Below, one piece after another: positions 26,741-35,906 of a stretch of DNA of 64,000 nt; the stretch's first letter is position 1; each line of letters opens with the position of its first letter. Under the pieces are notes generated by a model. The model was not told where the DNA came from and ran no database searches. It worked only from the letters and a program-made list of their open reading frames with translations. Made by a program: the position numbers and the translations under genes. The stretch lies in the NCBI RefSeq assembly GCF_963677845.1, contig NZ_OY782498.1:2983518-3047517 (forward strand), given 5' to 3'. The stretch is from an uncultured Pseudodesulfovibrio sp. (lineage in GTDB: Bacteria; Desulfobacterota; Desulfovibrionia; Desulfovibrionales; Desulfovibrionaceae).

Positions 26741-27004
26741 AAACTTTTTACAGGGGTTATCCTTATTACCCCATTTAAAAAAAAATGTCTAACTCACGTT
26801 GAAACAATTGATAAACAGAGCAATATTTTGCCAAATTAGCAAAACGCAGAACTTCATTCAGAATTAATCCCACTTTTTTCAAACAAACGTGATAATTGTT
26901 GCGAATTCTCATTCTTTCGAATCCGTGGAAAAACCAGCACGTGCGCTTTTCTTCTTTTCACGGATGCGATAATCCCTTGCCAGACATCAAAGAGGAGAGT
27001 CCAA

Positions 27005-27757
27005 ATGACAAAGACAATTTTGATTACAGGTGCCACAGCCGGATTTGGAAAGGCCATGGCCGAACGTTATGCGGCTGAAGGATGGCAATTGATTCTTACA
27101 GGACGTCGAAGCGACAGACTGGAACAATTACAGCAAGATCTCGCTCCAGCCAAAATACACACGATCACCTTCGATATTCGCGACAAGGACGCGTGTTTCA
27201 AAGCAATTGAACAACTCCCTGCCGAATTCAAAGCCGTGGATGTTCTCGTCAACAATGCAGGTCTTGCACTCGGCCTTGACCCTGCCCAGTCCTGCGATCT
27301 CACAGACTGGGAAACCATGATCGACACCAACATCAAAGGGCTCATGTACATGACCCGCGCCCTACTCCCCTCCATGGTCGAACGCAATCAGGGCCACATC
27401 GTCAACCTCGGTTCCGTAGCCGGTACATATCCATACCCCGGCGGCAACTGCTACGGCGGCACCAAGGCGTTTGTGAACCACTTCTCCAAGAACCTTCTTG
27501 CCGACCTGCTTGGCACAAAAATCCGTGTCTCCAACATCGAACCAGGACTCTGCGAATCCGAATTTTCAGTCGTCCGCTTCAAAGGTGACAAAAACTCCGC
27601 CGACAAGGTCTACCAAGGCACCCAGCCGATCAAGCCCGAAGACATCGCCGAAATCGTTTACTGGACAACAACCTTACCCGCACACATCAACATCAACTCA
27701 CTCGAAGTCATGCCCGTCGACCAAGCCTTCTCACCCTTCGCTATTAATAGAAAATAG
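27005..27757 (+). CDS. ydfG: YdfG-like short-chain dehydrogenase
   Basis: A 250-residue NAD(P)-dependent SDR. It has the cofactor motif TGATAGFGKAM (TGxxxGxG), NADP-type TGRRSDRL after the second strand, NNAG, the catalytic Ser in LGSVAGTYPYPGG, and YGGTK (Y-x-x-x-K). The order and length fit YdfG, which oxidises L-allo-threonine, serine and other 3-hydroxy acids, also linked to malonic semialdehyde reduction. The exact substrate is inferred. ATG 27005 follows GAGGAGAG. It is monocistronic, with a repeat-type hairpin directly after its stop. Confidence 0.88.
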   Translation: MTKTILITGATAGFGKAMAERYAAEGWQLILTGRRSDRLEQLQQDLAPAKIHTITFDIRDKDACFKAIEQLPAEFKAVDVLVNNAGLALGLDPAQSCDLTDWETMIDTNIKGLMYMTRALLPSMVERNQGHIVNLGSVAGTYPYPGGNCYGGTKAFVNHFSKNLLADLLGTKIRVSNIEPGLCESEFSVVRFKGDKNSADKVYQGTQPIKPEDIAEIVYWTTTLPAHININSLEVMPVDQAFSPFAINRK

Positions 27758-27760
27758 AAT

Positions 27761-27877
27761 GCCTCCGGCGGCTGGGGGAAGGGGAGGAAAAACCCTTTGA
27801 AAAGGGTTCTTTCCTCCCCTTCCCCCAGACCCCCATCCCTTCCTTTTCCTAAACTTTTTGTGTCGCCTTCGGCGAAA
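27761..27877 (+). repeat. dispersed intergenic hairpin repeat, copy A
   Basis: Starts GCCTCCGGCGG just after the ydfG stop, forms a hairpin whose arms begin CTGGGGGAAGGGGAGG and end with the matching CCTCCCCTTCCCCCAG around AACCC/GGGTT, then runs into AAACTTTTTGTGTCGCCTTC. The same order is at 48301-48388 and, on the minus strand, 56171-56273. Confidence 0.7.
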
Positions 27878-27930
27878 ATAGTCACAAAATAATCAGCTTA
27901 CAAAAAAACGAACTCTCTTCTTACCATTGG

Positions 27931-28127
27931 AGTGCTTTGGGGTGCATAGCACCCCAACAACGGCTCTCCCTCCCCGACCATGTGAGGCTTGGGAGAGTGG
28001 TGCAGATGTGCATTTTCTCGGGCGCAGCCGACCCGCAACCGTATCTTCATACGGTGAGGACTCGGCAAGGCCGAAAAATGTGCAGATGCGCCGCTATCGC
28101 AAGCCGTGTGTAGCCCGGATAACGCGC
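27931..28127 (+). repeat. gene-free stretch with GGGGTGC hairpin
   Basis: TTGGGGTGC-ata-GCACCCCAA (about 27939-27959) is followed by GGCTCTCCCTCC, matching elements at 7872 and 8200. The rest has short inverted repeats and no gene. Together with copy A and the terminator this accounts for 27758-28184. Confidence 0.55.
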
Positions 28128-28167
28128 AAAAAAAGACCCCGCGCCATACAGCGCGGGGTCTTGTTTT
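28128..28167 (-). terminator. terminator of the apr-qmo cluster
   Basis: GACCCCGCGC (28135-28144) and GCGCGGGGTC (28151-28160) form a perfect 10-bp stem with A/T runs both sides, just after the last gene of the qmo operon. Confidence 0.88.
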
Positions 28168-28184
28168 TGAGCGGTAATCCGGGT

Positions 28185-28841
28185 CTACCAGCTATCGCCG
28201 CCGAATGCGTCGCCACCGAGGCCAAAGTCGGCTTCGGGTTCGCCGCCAACTTCGGGGCCAGTGGACTGAGTGTCACCAGCGTCAGCAGCAGCACCGTCAC
28301 CGGCAACACCGGCAACCACAACGCCCTGGCTCTTGACCTTGTCGACTTCCGCCATCAGGTCATTGAGCTTCTTGGTCATCTCGTCGAGCTTGCCAGAAGC
28401 AACGGTGACTTTCTGTTCACCAGCAGCATTCTGAGCGTCGATGGTCTTGACCTTGGCTTCCAAGGGGCTGATCTGTGCAGCCAGCTCGGCCTTTTCAGCG
28501 TTCAGTTTTTCAACTTCAGCCTGAAGGGCAGCGTTCTCTTCTTTCAAACCGGCCAGGATGTCCAAGACAGCCTTAGCGCGGACAGCCTCGCCTTCGGGCA
28601 GGGCTTCGATCTTGACCTGATTACCGAGCTTGGCGATGTCGCCTTCGGCGTAAGAAGTCAGACCGGGTTCTTGTTCATAAATCCAGGCCTTGGACAGAGC
28701 CTGCGCCACAGGGGCGACGTCTGCGTCCACGGTTTCAGCCTGGGTGATGTAAGCCAGCATATCGAGCTGAGTCTGGTCAGCGGTGTCACCGCGGAGCACA
28801 GACACAAAAGCGTTCATTGGGAATACCTTAGCTTCAGCCAT
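28185..28841 (-). CDS. conserved coiled-coil protein at the end of the qmo operon (DVU0851-like)
   Basis: The 218-residue soluble protein follows qmoC by about 50 bp. Residues 1-90 form a compact helical part (MAEAKVFPMNAFVSVLRGDT); residues 95-170 are a long heptad-like coiled coil rich in Ala/Glu/Lys; the tail is Gly/Asp-rich and ends FGLGGDAFGGDSW. A gene of this kind is found after qmoC in Desulfovibrio (DVU0851 in D. vulgaris) and has been studied together with qmoABC; position and character match here. No enzyme motif is seen. It may assist the AprAB-Qmo contact or complex stability, which is inferred. A GAGG site precedes the ATG. Confidence 0.75.
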   Translation of the reverse strand: MAEAKVFPMNAFVSVLRGDTADQTQLDMLAYITQAETVDADVAPVAQALSKAWIYEQEPGLTSYAEGDIAKLGNQVKIEALPEGEAVRAKAVLDILAGLKEENAALQAEVEKLNAEKAELAAQISPLEAKVKTIDAQNAAGEQKVTVASGKLDEMTKKLNDLMAEVDKVKSQGVVVAGVAGDGAAADAGDTQSTGPEVGGEPEADFGLGGDAFGGDSW

Positions 28842-28891
28842 TTGATGCCTCCTTAACTAAGTAAGCTTCGTTTTTATGTTCACCCAGGCGA

Positions 28892-30163
28892 CTATTTGTC
28901 GGCGCCCATGGGGATGCGGCCAATCTGCTTGGCGTAGGACAATGCCACTGTACGGTATACGAGGTGACCCAACTTGGACCACGGCAGGTATGCGAGCAGC
29001 ATAAACACACCGATCAGATGCACGTAATAGATCGGGTAAGCCAGTACAGCCACGCCGAGTACACGGAAGACCATGGCAGCGATACCAGTCAGGAATATGG
29101 TCCAGATCAAAGTGATCAGGTACCAGTCATACCAGTTGGAAGACTGCTTGGTTTGGTCCAGATTCACGCGACGTTTGGTCAAAGCCATGAGGCCGTAAAT
29201 CCCCAGACCAGCGCCGACCAGAGCCAGCAGCTTGACAGGATGATAGAACGGCATGGGTGTATGACCGATAGCAGACACGATGTCGCCCAAGCCAGTGATG
29301 CCAAGGAAACGCAGTGTCCAGCCGCCCCAGTGACCTGCAGCGACAGTACCGGTAACGATCATCAGAGCGATAAAAGAGAACATCAACCAGCGGTGGCCGG
29401 AAGCGCGCTTGATATCCAACTCGTCAGCGTCGTCATCATTACAATCGAGGAACTGAGTGTGCTGCAAGATTTCATACTTGGCGGTATCGATCAGACAAGC
29501 GATGAAGCTCGGCTCATCTTTACGACCAACGATGAATGTCTTGGGCTGCTCTTTGAAGGCCTTGAGCATATTGCGCACACCGGCATAAAATCCCCAGATC
29601 ATGAAGGCGAAAACCAACATGAAGACAGGGTCAATAACATAATCACCGGGGAACAGACCACCGAAGACGATCTGACCATCTGCGGCAGGAACCCAGCTAT
29701 GAGTGGCTGCATCCCAATTGAATGTAGGCAGGAAGGAACCAACCTTGCCAGCCATGATGAACCAAATAATGCCGTAGAACAGAGCCGGAACCGCAGCCAG
29801 AGGCAGCATGCCGCTGGAGTTGGACATCAGCTTGCCGATAATCGGCAGCGGAGCCAGATTGCGATAGGCCATGTTACGCAGGGCAGCCAACAGGTCGCCC
29901 GGCTTGGCACCACGGGGGCACAATGTAGAACAGGTGCCGCAGTTATGACACAACCAGATATCAATATCGTTAACCAGGCGATCCTTGAGACCCCACTGAG
30001 CCCAGACCATCTCCTTACGGGGATACGGGTTGTCAGCCGGGGACAGAGGGCAGACCACCGAGCAGGTGGCGCACTGGTAGCATTTTTTCAGGGAGTCGCC
30101 GCCTACGGCCTGCAACTCTTCTACGAACTTAAGGTCCGGTTGTACCTTGACGGTATTAGACAT
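28892..30163 (-). CDS. qmoC: Qmo complex membrane subunit QmoC
   Basis: The 423-residue protein joins an iron-sulfur part to a membrane cytochrome part. The first 100 residues hold CYQCATCSVVCP and CHNCGTCSTLCPRG, two [4Fe-4S] motifs like HdrC. The rest has about six membrane helices with spaced His residues, similar to NarI/DsrM-type b-haem subunits. QmoC takes electrons from menaquinol and passes them to QmoA/B and then to APS reductase. ATG 30163 follows AGGAGG; a longer frame from 30232 lies inside qmoB. It is third in qmoABC, with a 10-bp gap to qmoB. Confidence 0.95.
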   Translation of the reverse strand: MSNTVKVQPDLKFVEELQAVGGDSLKKCYQCATCSVVCPLSPADNPYPRKEMVWAQWGLKDRLVNDIDIWLCHNCGTCSTLCPRGAKPGDLLAALRNMAYRNLAPLPIIGKLMSNSSGMLPLAAVPALFYGIIWFIMAGKVGSFLPTFNWDAATHSWVPAADGQIVFGGLFPGDYVIDPVFMLVFAFMIWGFYAGVRNMLKAFKEQPKTFIVGRKDEPSFIACLIDTAKYEILQHTQFLDCNDDDADELDIKRASGHRWLMFSFIALMIVTGTVAAGHWGGWTLRFLGITGLGDIVSAIGHTPMPFYHPVKLLALVGAGLGIYGLMALTKRRVNLDQTKQSSNWYDWYLITLIWTIFLTGIAAMVFRVLGVAVLAYPIYYVHLIGVFMLLAYLPWSKLGHLVYRTVALSYAKQIGRIPMGADK

Positions 30164-30173
30164 GCCGTACCTC

Positions 30174-32444
30174 CTAGTAACCCTTGAACGGGTTGGGGCC
30201 AAAGTTGGTGGTGATGTTCTCAACGAACTCATCGATCATGGCCGGGACCTGATCGTACATGTCGATGGAGACCTCGTACTGTTCAACGCGTTCAGGCTCG
30301 ACACCGAGACGTCCCAGGGACTCAGCGATGTTTTCCTTACGGCGGTTACACAGTTCGGAACCCTTGACGAAGTGGCACTGGTAGTCGTCGCCGTACTTAC
30401 AGCCAAGCATCATCACGCCGTCAACGCCCTTGGACATTGCGTCAGCGACCCAGATGGCATTGACAGAACCGAGGCAACGCACGGGGATGAAGCGCACATA
30501 GGGGCTCCAGCTCTTACCGCGCATGGCAGCCATGTCCAGAGCCGGGGTAGCATCGTTCTCACACGCCAGGACGATAATGCGGGGACCGCCTTCTTCCAGA
30601 GTATCGGGAACTTTGACTTCCTTGATGGCCTGACCAATCTGAGTGATGCCGTAGTTGGAGAAGGAGATAACACGTTCTGGACAGGCACCCATGCACGTAC
30701 CGCAACGGCGGCAACGGGTGGGATTCGGAAGCGGCGTACCCTTCTCGTCATCATCCAAAGCACCAAACGGGCATTCCTCGGTGCAACGCTTACACTGAGT
30801 ACAACGCATGAAGTTGAACTCGGGGAAACTCAAGTCACCGGAACGGGGATGTACAGACATACCACGGTTGGCGGACTCGATGCACTGGATAGCCTTGAGG
30901 GCGGCACCGGCTGCATCCTCTGCGGCGAGACCAAGGCCCATGGGCTGACGCACGCAACCAGCGGCGTAAACGCCTGTACGGCGGGTCTCGTAGGGGAAGC
31001 AGATATAGTTGGAATCAGCAAACCCGTCGAACAGTTCAAGGTCCGGGAAAGCCGGGCCCTGACGATAGACGAAGTTCATTGTCGGGTTGGCAGCGGTAGT
31101 CGGGACGATGGCGGTGGGAACCACAACCATGTCGGCGGCCAATTCGATGTCTGCACCCAACAAGGTATCCTTGGCCTTGACGACCACGGAGCTGCCGGCC
31201 TCGGAAACACCGGTGACGGTGCCCTTGGTCAACATGATACCCGCGTCATCCTGAGCGGCCTGATAGTATTTTTCGTTAATGCCCGGAACCATCATGTGAT
31301 CATAAATCACGTAGGCTGTGGCATTGGGAGCAAGTTCACGCACGTAATTGGCATGTTTCAGAGCGACCAGGGAAGTCAACTCGGAACTGTATGCCAGATG
31401 TTTAGCGGATTCCTTATCCGGGTAATGGAAGGTCTCACACTCATCATCTTCAGTGCTGCTTTCGTCGCAGGGAAGTTCTTCTTCACATGCTTCGCCGCAA
31501 GGATCGTAGGTGACGCCTTCCATGAGGAGGGAAGTGTCAACGATGAAAGCGACGGAGGAAGGAGTCCGACCGTCTGCGGTCTTGATACCGCCGTTAGCAG
31601 CCATGGCTTCGAACTCGGCAGAAGTCACGACGTTCTTGATGGAACCGTAACCCAAGGGAGCCAGGAATTCTGTCTTACCGGGTACAAAACCGGTAGCCAT
31701 GACGACTGCGCCGATTTCATATTCGGTACCACCGACTGTAGCCTTGTACTGGGCCGGAGCGCCAGCCAGAGCTTCAACGGTAGCACCGGTGATAACCTGA
31801 ATCTTGTCGTTGGACTCGACCTGATTGATCACACCTGCAACATCAATCTTTTCCGCACGGTCACCAAAAGGTGCACCCAGCGGATAGGATTTGTACATGG
31901 TGGCAGCCTTGCCACCAAGCTTATCATCCTGTTCAACGAGGATTACGGAGTAACCTACGCTGGCGGCGTTGAGAGCCGCGTTCAAACCGGTGTAACCGCC
32001 ACCCACGACCATAATGGTCTTGTAAGGATCCGGCAGTTCCGGTTCGGGAATCCGGCTGTTGATCAGCTTGATGATTCCCATATTGGTGTAGTCCTTGGCG
32101 ATGACTTCCATCTGACCAGGGAACTGAGGGTCTTCCTGATAGGACCAGACGCACTGCTCACGCAGAGAGACTCGTTCTACTTGGACTTTTTCGCCAAACT
32201 TGAACACATCCCACTTGGCGCGGGAGGAACAGGCGCAGCAAACCACGCCGTCCAAATCGTTCTCGGCGATATCGGCCTCAATCATGGCCTTGCCTTCCGG
32301 GCTACAAAGAACCGGATTAGACTTGGCCACGGCAACGTTGGAGGAGTGTTTGCCGTTTCCAGCGAACTCGGCCAGGGCGTCGACATCGAGATTTGCCCCG
32401 ATGTCACAACCTCCACAGATATATACTCCAAGCTTTTCAGCCAT
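30174..32444 (-). CDS. qmoB: Qmo complex flavoprotein subunit QmoB
   Basis: 756 residues, HdrA-like with an MvhD-like end. After the N-terminal Cys-containing region (VCCACSSRAKWDVFKFG), an FAD domain begins IMVVGGGYTGLNAALNAASV, followed by VEQDDKLGGKAATM. Two [4Fe-4S] motifs sit near residues 545-585 (CTQCKRCTEECPFG and CRRCGTCMGACPE). The last ~140 residues are MvhD/HdrA-delta-like, with RFIPVRCLGSVN and a later HFVKGSE. It is cytoplasmic and works with QmoA in electron transfer to AprAB, possibly with electron splitting by its flavin. ATG 32444 follows GGGAGG; qmoA ends 3 bp before. Confidence 0.95.
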   Translation of the reverse strand: MAEKLGVYICGGCDIGANLDVDALAEFAGNGKHSSNVAVAKSNPVLCSPEGKAMIEADIAENDLDGVVCCACSSRAKWDVFKFGEKVQVERVSLREQCVWSYQEDPQFPGQMEVIAKDYTNMGIIKLINSRIPEPELPDPYKTIMVVGGGYTGLNAALNAASVGYSVILVEQDDKLGGKAATMYKSYPLGAPFGDRAEKIDVAGVINQVESNDKIQVITGATVEALAGAPAQYKATVGGTEYEIGAVVMATGFVPGKTEFLAPLGYGSIKNVVTSAEFEAMAANGGIKTADGRTPSSVAFIVDTSLLMEGVTYDPCGEACEEELPCDESSTEDDECETFHYPDKESAKHLAYSSELTSLVALKHANYVRELAPNATAYVIYDHMMVPGINEKYYQAAQDDAGIMLTKGTVTGVSEAGSSVVVKAKDTLLGADIELAADMVVVPTAIVPTTAANPTMNFVYRQGPAFPDLELFDGFADSNYICFPYETRRTGVYAAGCVRQPMGLGLAAEDAAGAALKAIQCIESANRGMSVHPRSGDLSFPEFNFMRCTQCKRCTEECPFGALDDDEKGTPLPNPTRCRRCGTCMGACPERVISFSNYGITQIGQAIKEVKVPDTLEEGGPRIIVLACENDATPALDMAAMRGKSWSPYVRFIPVRCLGSVNAIWVADAMSKGVDGVMMLGCKYGDDYQCHFVKGSELCNRRKENIAESLGRLGVEPERVEQYEVSIDMYDQVPAMIDEFVENITTNFGPNPFKGY

Positions 32445-32447
32445 TGG

Positions 32448-33683
32448 TTACCTCCCTACCACGGTTTGAATCGCTTTCATCGCGGCAGCGGTGCCGGACT
32501 GGGCGGACTTCATGACGTCAAAGGGCTGCTTGGCACAACCGGCGGCAATGATTCCTTCGCCGTCGATGACGAAACCGTCAACATCAATCCTTCCGGCCGG
32601 GGCCTTGAGACCAGCACAACTGGGCTCCATGCCGGTAGCCAGAACGACCATGTCAAATGTCTCTTCGGTTTTAATACCAGTGAGTGCATTTTCAACGGTG
32701 ACGACTGGGTTGCCTTGGGCGTCTTCAACAATGTCAGCGACCTTGCCCTTGACCAAGCTGAGTTTTTCATCGGCCTCGGTAATGGACTTGAACTTGTCGT
32801 AACGACCAGGCGTACGCAGATCAATGTAGTAGATCGTTGCGCTGGCGTCAGAACGTTCACGGACATAGCGAACATGCTTGAGTGAAGCCATGCAGCAAAT
32901 GTAGGAACAGTAGTTCAGGTGATTCTGGTCGCGAGAACCGGCACACTGGACAAAAGCGATCTTCTTGGGCTCTGCACCGTCAGAAGGACGCTGTATCTTG
33001 CCAGAAGTTGGGCCGTTGGGCGCACACAGACGCTCGAACTGCATGTTGGTGACCACATTCTTCAAGGTACCACCGCCGAGGTTGGTCAGCTTGGAAACAT
33101 CGTAAGGCTTCCAACCAGTCGCAACAACGATAGCGCCGACAGCCAAATCAATTTCCTTGGCAGCGTCGTCCAGAGCTACTGCGTCGTACGGGCAGGATGC
33201 CTTAATGGCTTCCAGCTCGGACTCGGATGCATTCTCGGCATCCACAACGTAGCGCATGGGGAACATGAAGGGATGAGTCTTGTATGCCAGACCGCGAGTA
33301 CCGGTACCGAAATCAAATTCGGACTCGACCTGAGTGGAAGTTGCCTTCTCACACTCGCCGCAGGCAGTACATTTTTCGTTCACGAAGCGGGGACGCTGCG
33401 TGATTTTGACATCGTAATTGCCGGCAGTGCCGGAAACGGATGTCACATCGGCCATGGTAATGACCTTTACATTTGGGTTGTTCTTAATCCGCTGAAACTG
33501 AATCTCCAGACCACAGGACGGAGGACACAGCTTGGGGAAATACTGATTCAGCTGTGCAACCCTGCCACCAATGTAGGGATTAGTTTCAACGATGTACACC
33601 TCGTAGCCGACTTCGGCAGCTTCGAGGGCGGCGGTGATTCCTGCGAACCCCCCGCCTACAACGAGAATACTATTATTCGACAT
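32448..33683 (-). CDS. qmoA: Qmo complex flavoprotein subunit QmoA
   Basis: The 411-residue HdrA-like flavoprotein opens with ILVVGGGFAGITAALEAAEV, the FAD-binding fold, followed by VETNPYIGGRVAQLN. It has one Cys-rich motif (CTACGECEKA) and later Cys such as VQCAGSRDQNHLNYC and YICCMASLKH, in the HdrA layout, where they can bind a [4Fe-4S] cluster. A second flavin stretch appears at MVVLATGMEPS. QmoA is the likely contact with APS reductase. ATG 33683 follows GGGAGG; the longer frame from 33725 would run into the large hairpin. It is the first gene of qmoABC. Confidence 0.95.
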   Translation of the reverse strand: MSNNSILVVGGGFAGITAALEAAEVGYEVYIVETNPYIGGRVAQLNQYFPKLCPPSCGLEIQFQRIKNNPNVKVITMADVTSVSGTAGNYDVKITQRPRFVNEKCTACGECEKATSTQVESEFDFGTGTRGLAYKTHPFMFPMRYVVDAENASESELEAIKASCPYDAVALDDAAKEIDLAVGAIVVATGWKPYDVSKLTNLGGGTLKNVVTNMQFERLCAPNGPTSGKIQRPSDGAEPKKIAFVQCAGSRDQNHLNYCSYICCMASLKHVRYVRERSDASATIYYIDLRTPGRYDKFKSITEADEKLSLVKGKVADIVEDAQGNPVVTVENALTGIKTEETFDMVVLATGMEPSCAGLKAPAGRIDVDGFVIDGEGIIAAGCAKQPFDVMKSAQSGTAAAMKAIQTVVGR

Positions 33684-33723
33684 TCTCTTAATTCCTCCCG
33701 AATAAAGTTGAGGCTCAGCCAAC

Positions 33724-33826
33724 AAAATGGCCTAAACCCGGACCGGGAGACCGTTCCCGGCCCGGATTCAGACCATTTTCAGCCCCGGACATTTAAAAGT
33801 GTCCGCGGGCCGGGGCCCGCGGACAC
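33724..33826 (-). promoter_or_regulatory. two long hairpins between aprA and qmoA
   Basis: The 164-bp gap holds a 13-bp stem GTGTCCGCGGGCC/GGCCCGCGGACAC (33799-33826), followed on the minus strand by TTTT, and a 25-bp near-perfect hairpin (33724-33748 with 33755-33779, ends AAAATGG/CCATTTT). The first could partly terminate or protect the aprBA message; the second sits in the qmo leader. Confidence 0.7.
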
Positions 33827-33847
33827 GGGGTGATCATTACCTAATGC

Positions 33848-35845
33848 TTAGGCGTCGGGGATGATCTTGACGTAAGGCTTCTTGAAGATAGTAGTCACGC
33901 CAGTGGCGGGATCGTACTTGGAGTTACAGAAGCACTTCCACTTGGAATCGTCCAGACCCATGAAGTCGCCGCGGTAGTAGAAGCCCGGGTAACGGGATTC
34001 TTCACGGAACTCGATGTGCTGCATGTGCAGACGGACGGTCCAGAGGCGGTGGAACTGTTCCCAGCAGCGCATCAGTTCGTGGAGATCACGAGCTGCGAGC
34101 TTCTTGGAATCTTCTTCCATCATGCCGATCAACCAGAAACCGGTGTTCAGCAGAGCCTTGGAGGTCATGTACAGAGTAGCAACACCACCACCGTATTCAT
34201 CGGTGCACTTAATGAGGCGCATCATGAAGTTGTGGGGAGTGATGTAAGCAGGGTTGACAACAGGATCGGTGGAACCGGCCTTGTTCTCTTCGTATGTGTA
34301 CCAGGGCTGGTAGAGCTCTTTAGCGAGATCAGCAGCAGATTCTTTGATGGAGGGCTTGAAGTCCTTGTGATCGACAACCCAACGGACCATCTGCTTGCCG
34401 ACGATACGGCCTTCAGCATGGGAACCGGAGGAGAACTTGTGACCAGAAGCGCCAACACCATCAGCACAGGTCCAGAGGCCGTTAACGGTGGTCATACGGT
34501 TGTAGACCTTACCGTTGTCAGCTTTAACCTTGTAGGAATCGGGAACCCATTCTTCGTCCGGGCCGGAGCACCAGATACCGCAGCAACCGGAGTGGGAGCC
34601 GAGGAGATAAGGTTCGGTGGGCATGATCTCAGAACCACGATCCTCAGGAGCGCAGTTAGTAGCGGCCCAGAGGTTAGCCTGGCCAACGCACATGTCGAGG
34701 AAATCTTCCCAAGCTTCAGACTCGAGATGCTTCCATTCGGGACCGGACAGGTCGCCGCCAACAGTGTTCAGCAGGGCAGTTTTGGTGTCCATGAAGATCG
34801 GGCCGCGGCCTTCACGCATTTCACGGAGCATCATGTGGTTACGCAAGCAGGTGGGGATGATGTGACCCTTGGCGTAGCCGCGATCCTCGTAAGGCTTCAG
34901 CATAGCACGGTTGGTCTCACAATAATCTTCACCCTTGTAGTTGGTAGCTTTGGCCTTGAAGAGGAGGAACCAAGCGCCGACCGGACCGTAACCATCTTTG
35001 AAACGGGCGGGGACGAAGCGGTTTTCCATCATGGTCATTTCGCCGCCAACCTGGGCAACCATGGTGTAGGTGGAACCTGCGTTCCAAACGGGGTACCAAG
35101 CGCGACCCATACCCTCACCAGTGGAGCGGGGACGGTACACGTTAACAGCACCACCACAAGCGACAACAGCAGCGTTGCACTTGTAGATGTAAACTTTATT
35201 CTCACGAGTGGAGAAACCGACAGCACCGGCGATACGGTTGGGCTCATTTGCGTCCAACAGCATCTTAACGATGAATACACGCTCAACGTAGCGGTCTTCA
35301 CCAATGGCGTTCTTGGCAGCTTCAGCAACGATGCACTTGTAGGACTCACCGTTGATCATGATCTGCCAGCGACCGGAACGAACCGGAGCGTCGCCGTTAC
35401 GGATGGCGAGGCCTTCAGCCTTAGCCTTGGCACCGTCGAGGTTCTTGCCGTCTTTCTTAACCCAAACGGGGAGGCCCCATTCTTCGAAGAGATGGACGGA
35501 ATCATCTACGTGACGACCGAGGTCGAAGATCAAATCTTCGCGGACGATGCCCATGAGGTCAGTACGGACCATACGGACGTAATCGTCGACATCGTTGTCG
35601 CCGCAGTAGGTGTTAATAGCGGACAGGCCCTGGGCAACTGCGCCGGAGCGCTCGAGGGAGGCCTTGTCAACGAGTTCGAGGGTGATGGACGGGTCAACTT
35701 TTTCGATCCAACGCATGGCTTCGAAAGCGGCACCGCAGTTACCCATGCCACCGCCGACCATCAGGATATCAACGTCTTTCTCGATGATTTCCGGCTCGGC
35801 GAGAGCAACACCCTTGGAAGCTTCTTTGCTGGGAAGCAGAGGCAT
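33848..35845 (-). CDS. aprA: APS reductase alpha subunit AprA
   Basis: The 665-residue flavoprotein reduces adenosine 5'-phosphosulfate to sulfite and AMP in the cytoplasm. The N-terminal FAD fold shows DILMVGGGMGNCGAAFEAMR, with LERSGAVAQGLSAIN following. It has the AprA marks RSTGEGMGRAWYP, NHMMLREMREGRGPI and the C-terminal FREESRYPGFYYRGDFMG. Length is typical of Desulfovibrio AprA. ATG 35845 follows AGGAG. It lies 61 bp after aprB in the aprBA operon, and qmoABC follows after two hairpins. Confidence 0.97.
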   Translation of the reverse strand: MPLLPSKEASKGVALAEPEIIEKDVDILMVGGGMGNCGAAFEAMRWIEKVDPSITLELVDKASLERSGAVAQGLSAINTYCGDNDVDDYVRMVRTDLMGIVREDLIFDLGRHVDDSVHLFEEWGLPVWVKKDGKNLDGAKAKAEGLAIRNGDAPVRSGRWQIMINGESYKCIVAEAAKNAIGEDRYVERVFIVKMLLDANEPNRIAGAVGFSTRENKVYIYKCNAAVVACGGAVNVYRPRSTGEGMGRAWYPVWNAGSTYTMVAQVGGEMTMMENRFVPARFKDGYGPVGAWFLLFKAKATNYKGEDYCETNRAMLKPYEDRGYAKGHIIPTCLRNHMMLREMREGRGPIFMDTKTALLNTVGGDLSGPEWKHLESEAWEDFLDMCVGQANLWAATNCAPEDRGSEIMPTEPYLLGSHSGCCGIWCSGPDEEWVPDSYKVKADNGKVYNRMTTVNGLWTCADGVGASGHKFSSGSHAEGRIVGKQMVRWVVDHKDFKPSIKESAADLAKELYQPWYTYEENKAGSTDPVVNPAYITPHNFMMRLIKCTDEYGGGVATLYMTSKALLNTGFWLIGMMEEDSKKLAARDLHELMRCWEQFHRLWTVRLHMQHIEFREESRYPGFYYRGDFMGLDDSKWKCFCNSKYDPATGVTTIFKKPYVKIIPDA

Positions 35846-35906
35846 AATATTTCTCCTAGTATTTAACGTGATTCAAGTAGTCTAAAAGACAATTACACAG
35901 ACTGGA

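Noticed and set aside
26820..26834. Sigma-54-like TTGGCAAAATATTGC upstream of livG
   Set aside because: The GG to GC spacing is 9 instead of 10 bases, which usually abolishes RpoN recognition.
30147..32885. Very long open frame (912 codons) on the plus strand opposite qmoB and qmoA
   Set aside because: It mirrors strongly biased codon use of highly expressed qmo genes; the reading has no domain pattern or ribosome site. The same holds for plus-strand frames opposite aprA (34016-35866) and the minus-strand frame opposite sat (37004-38449).
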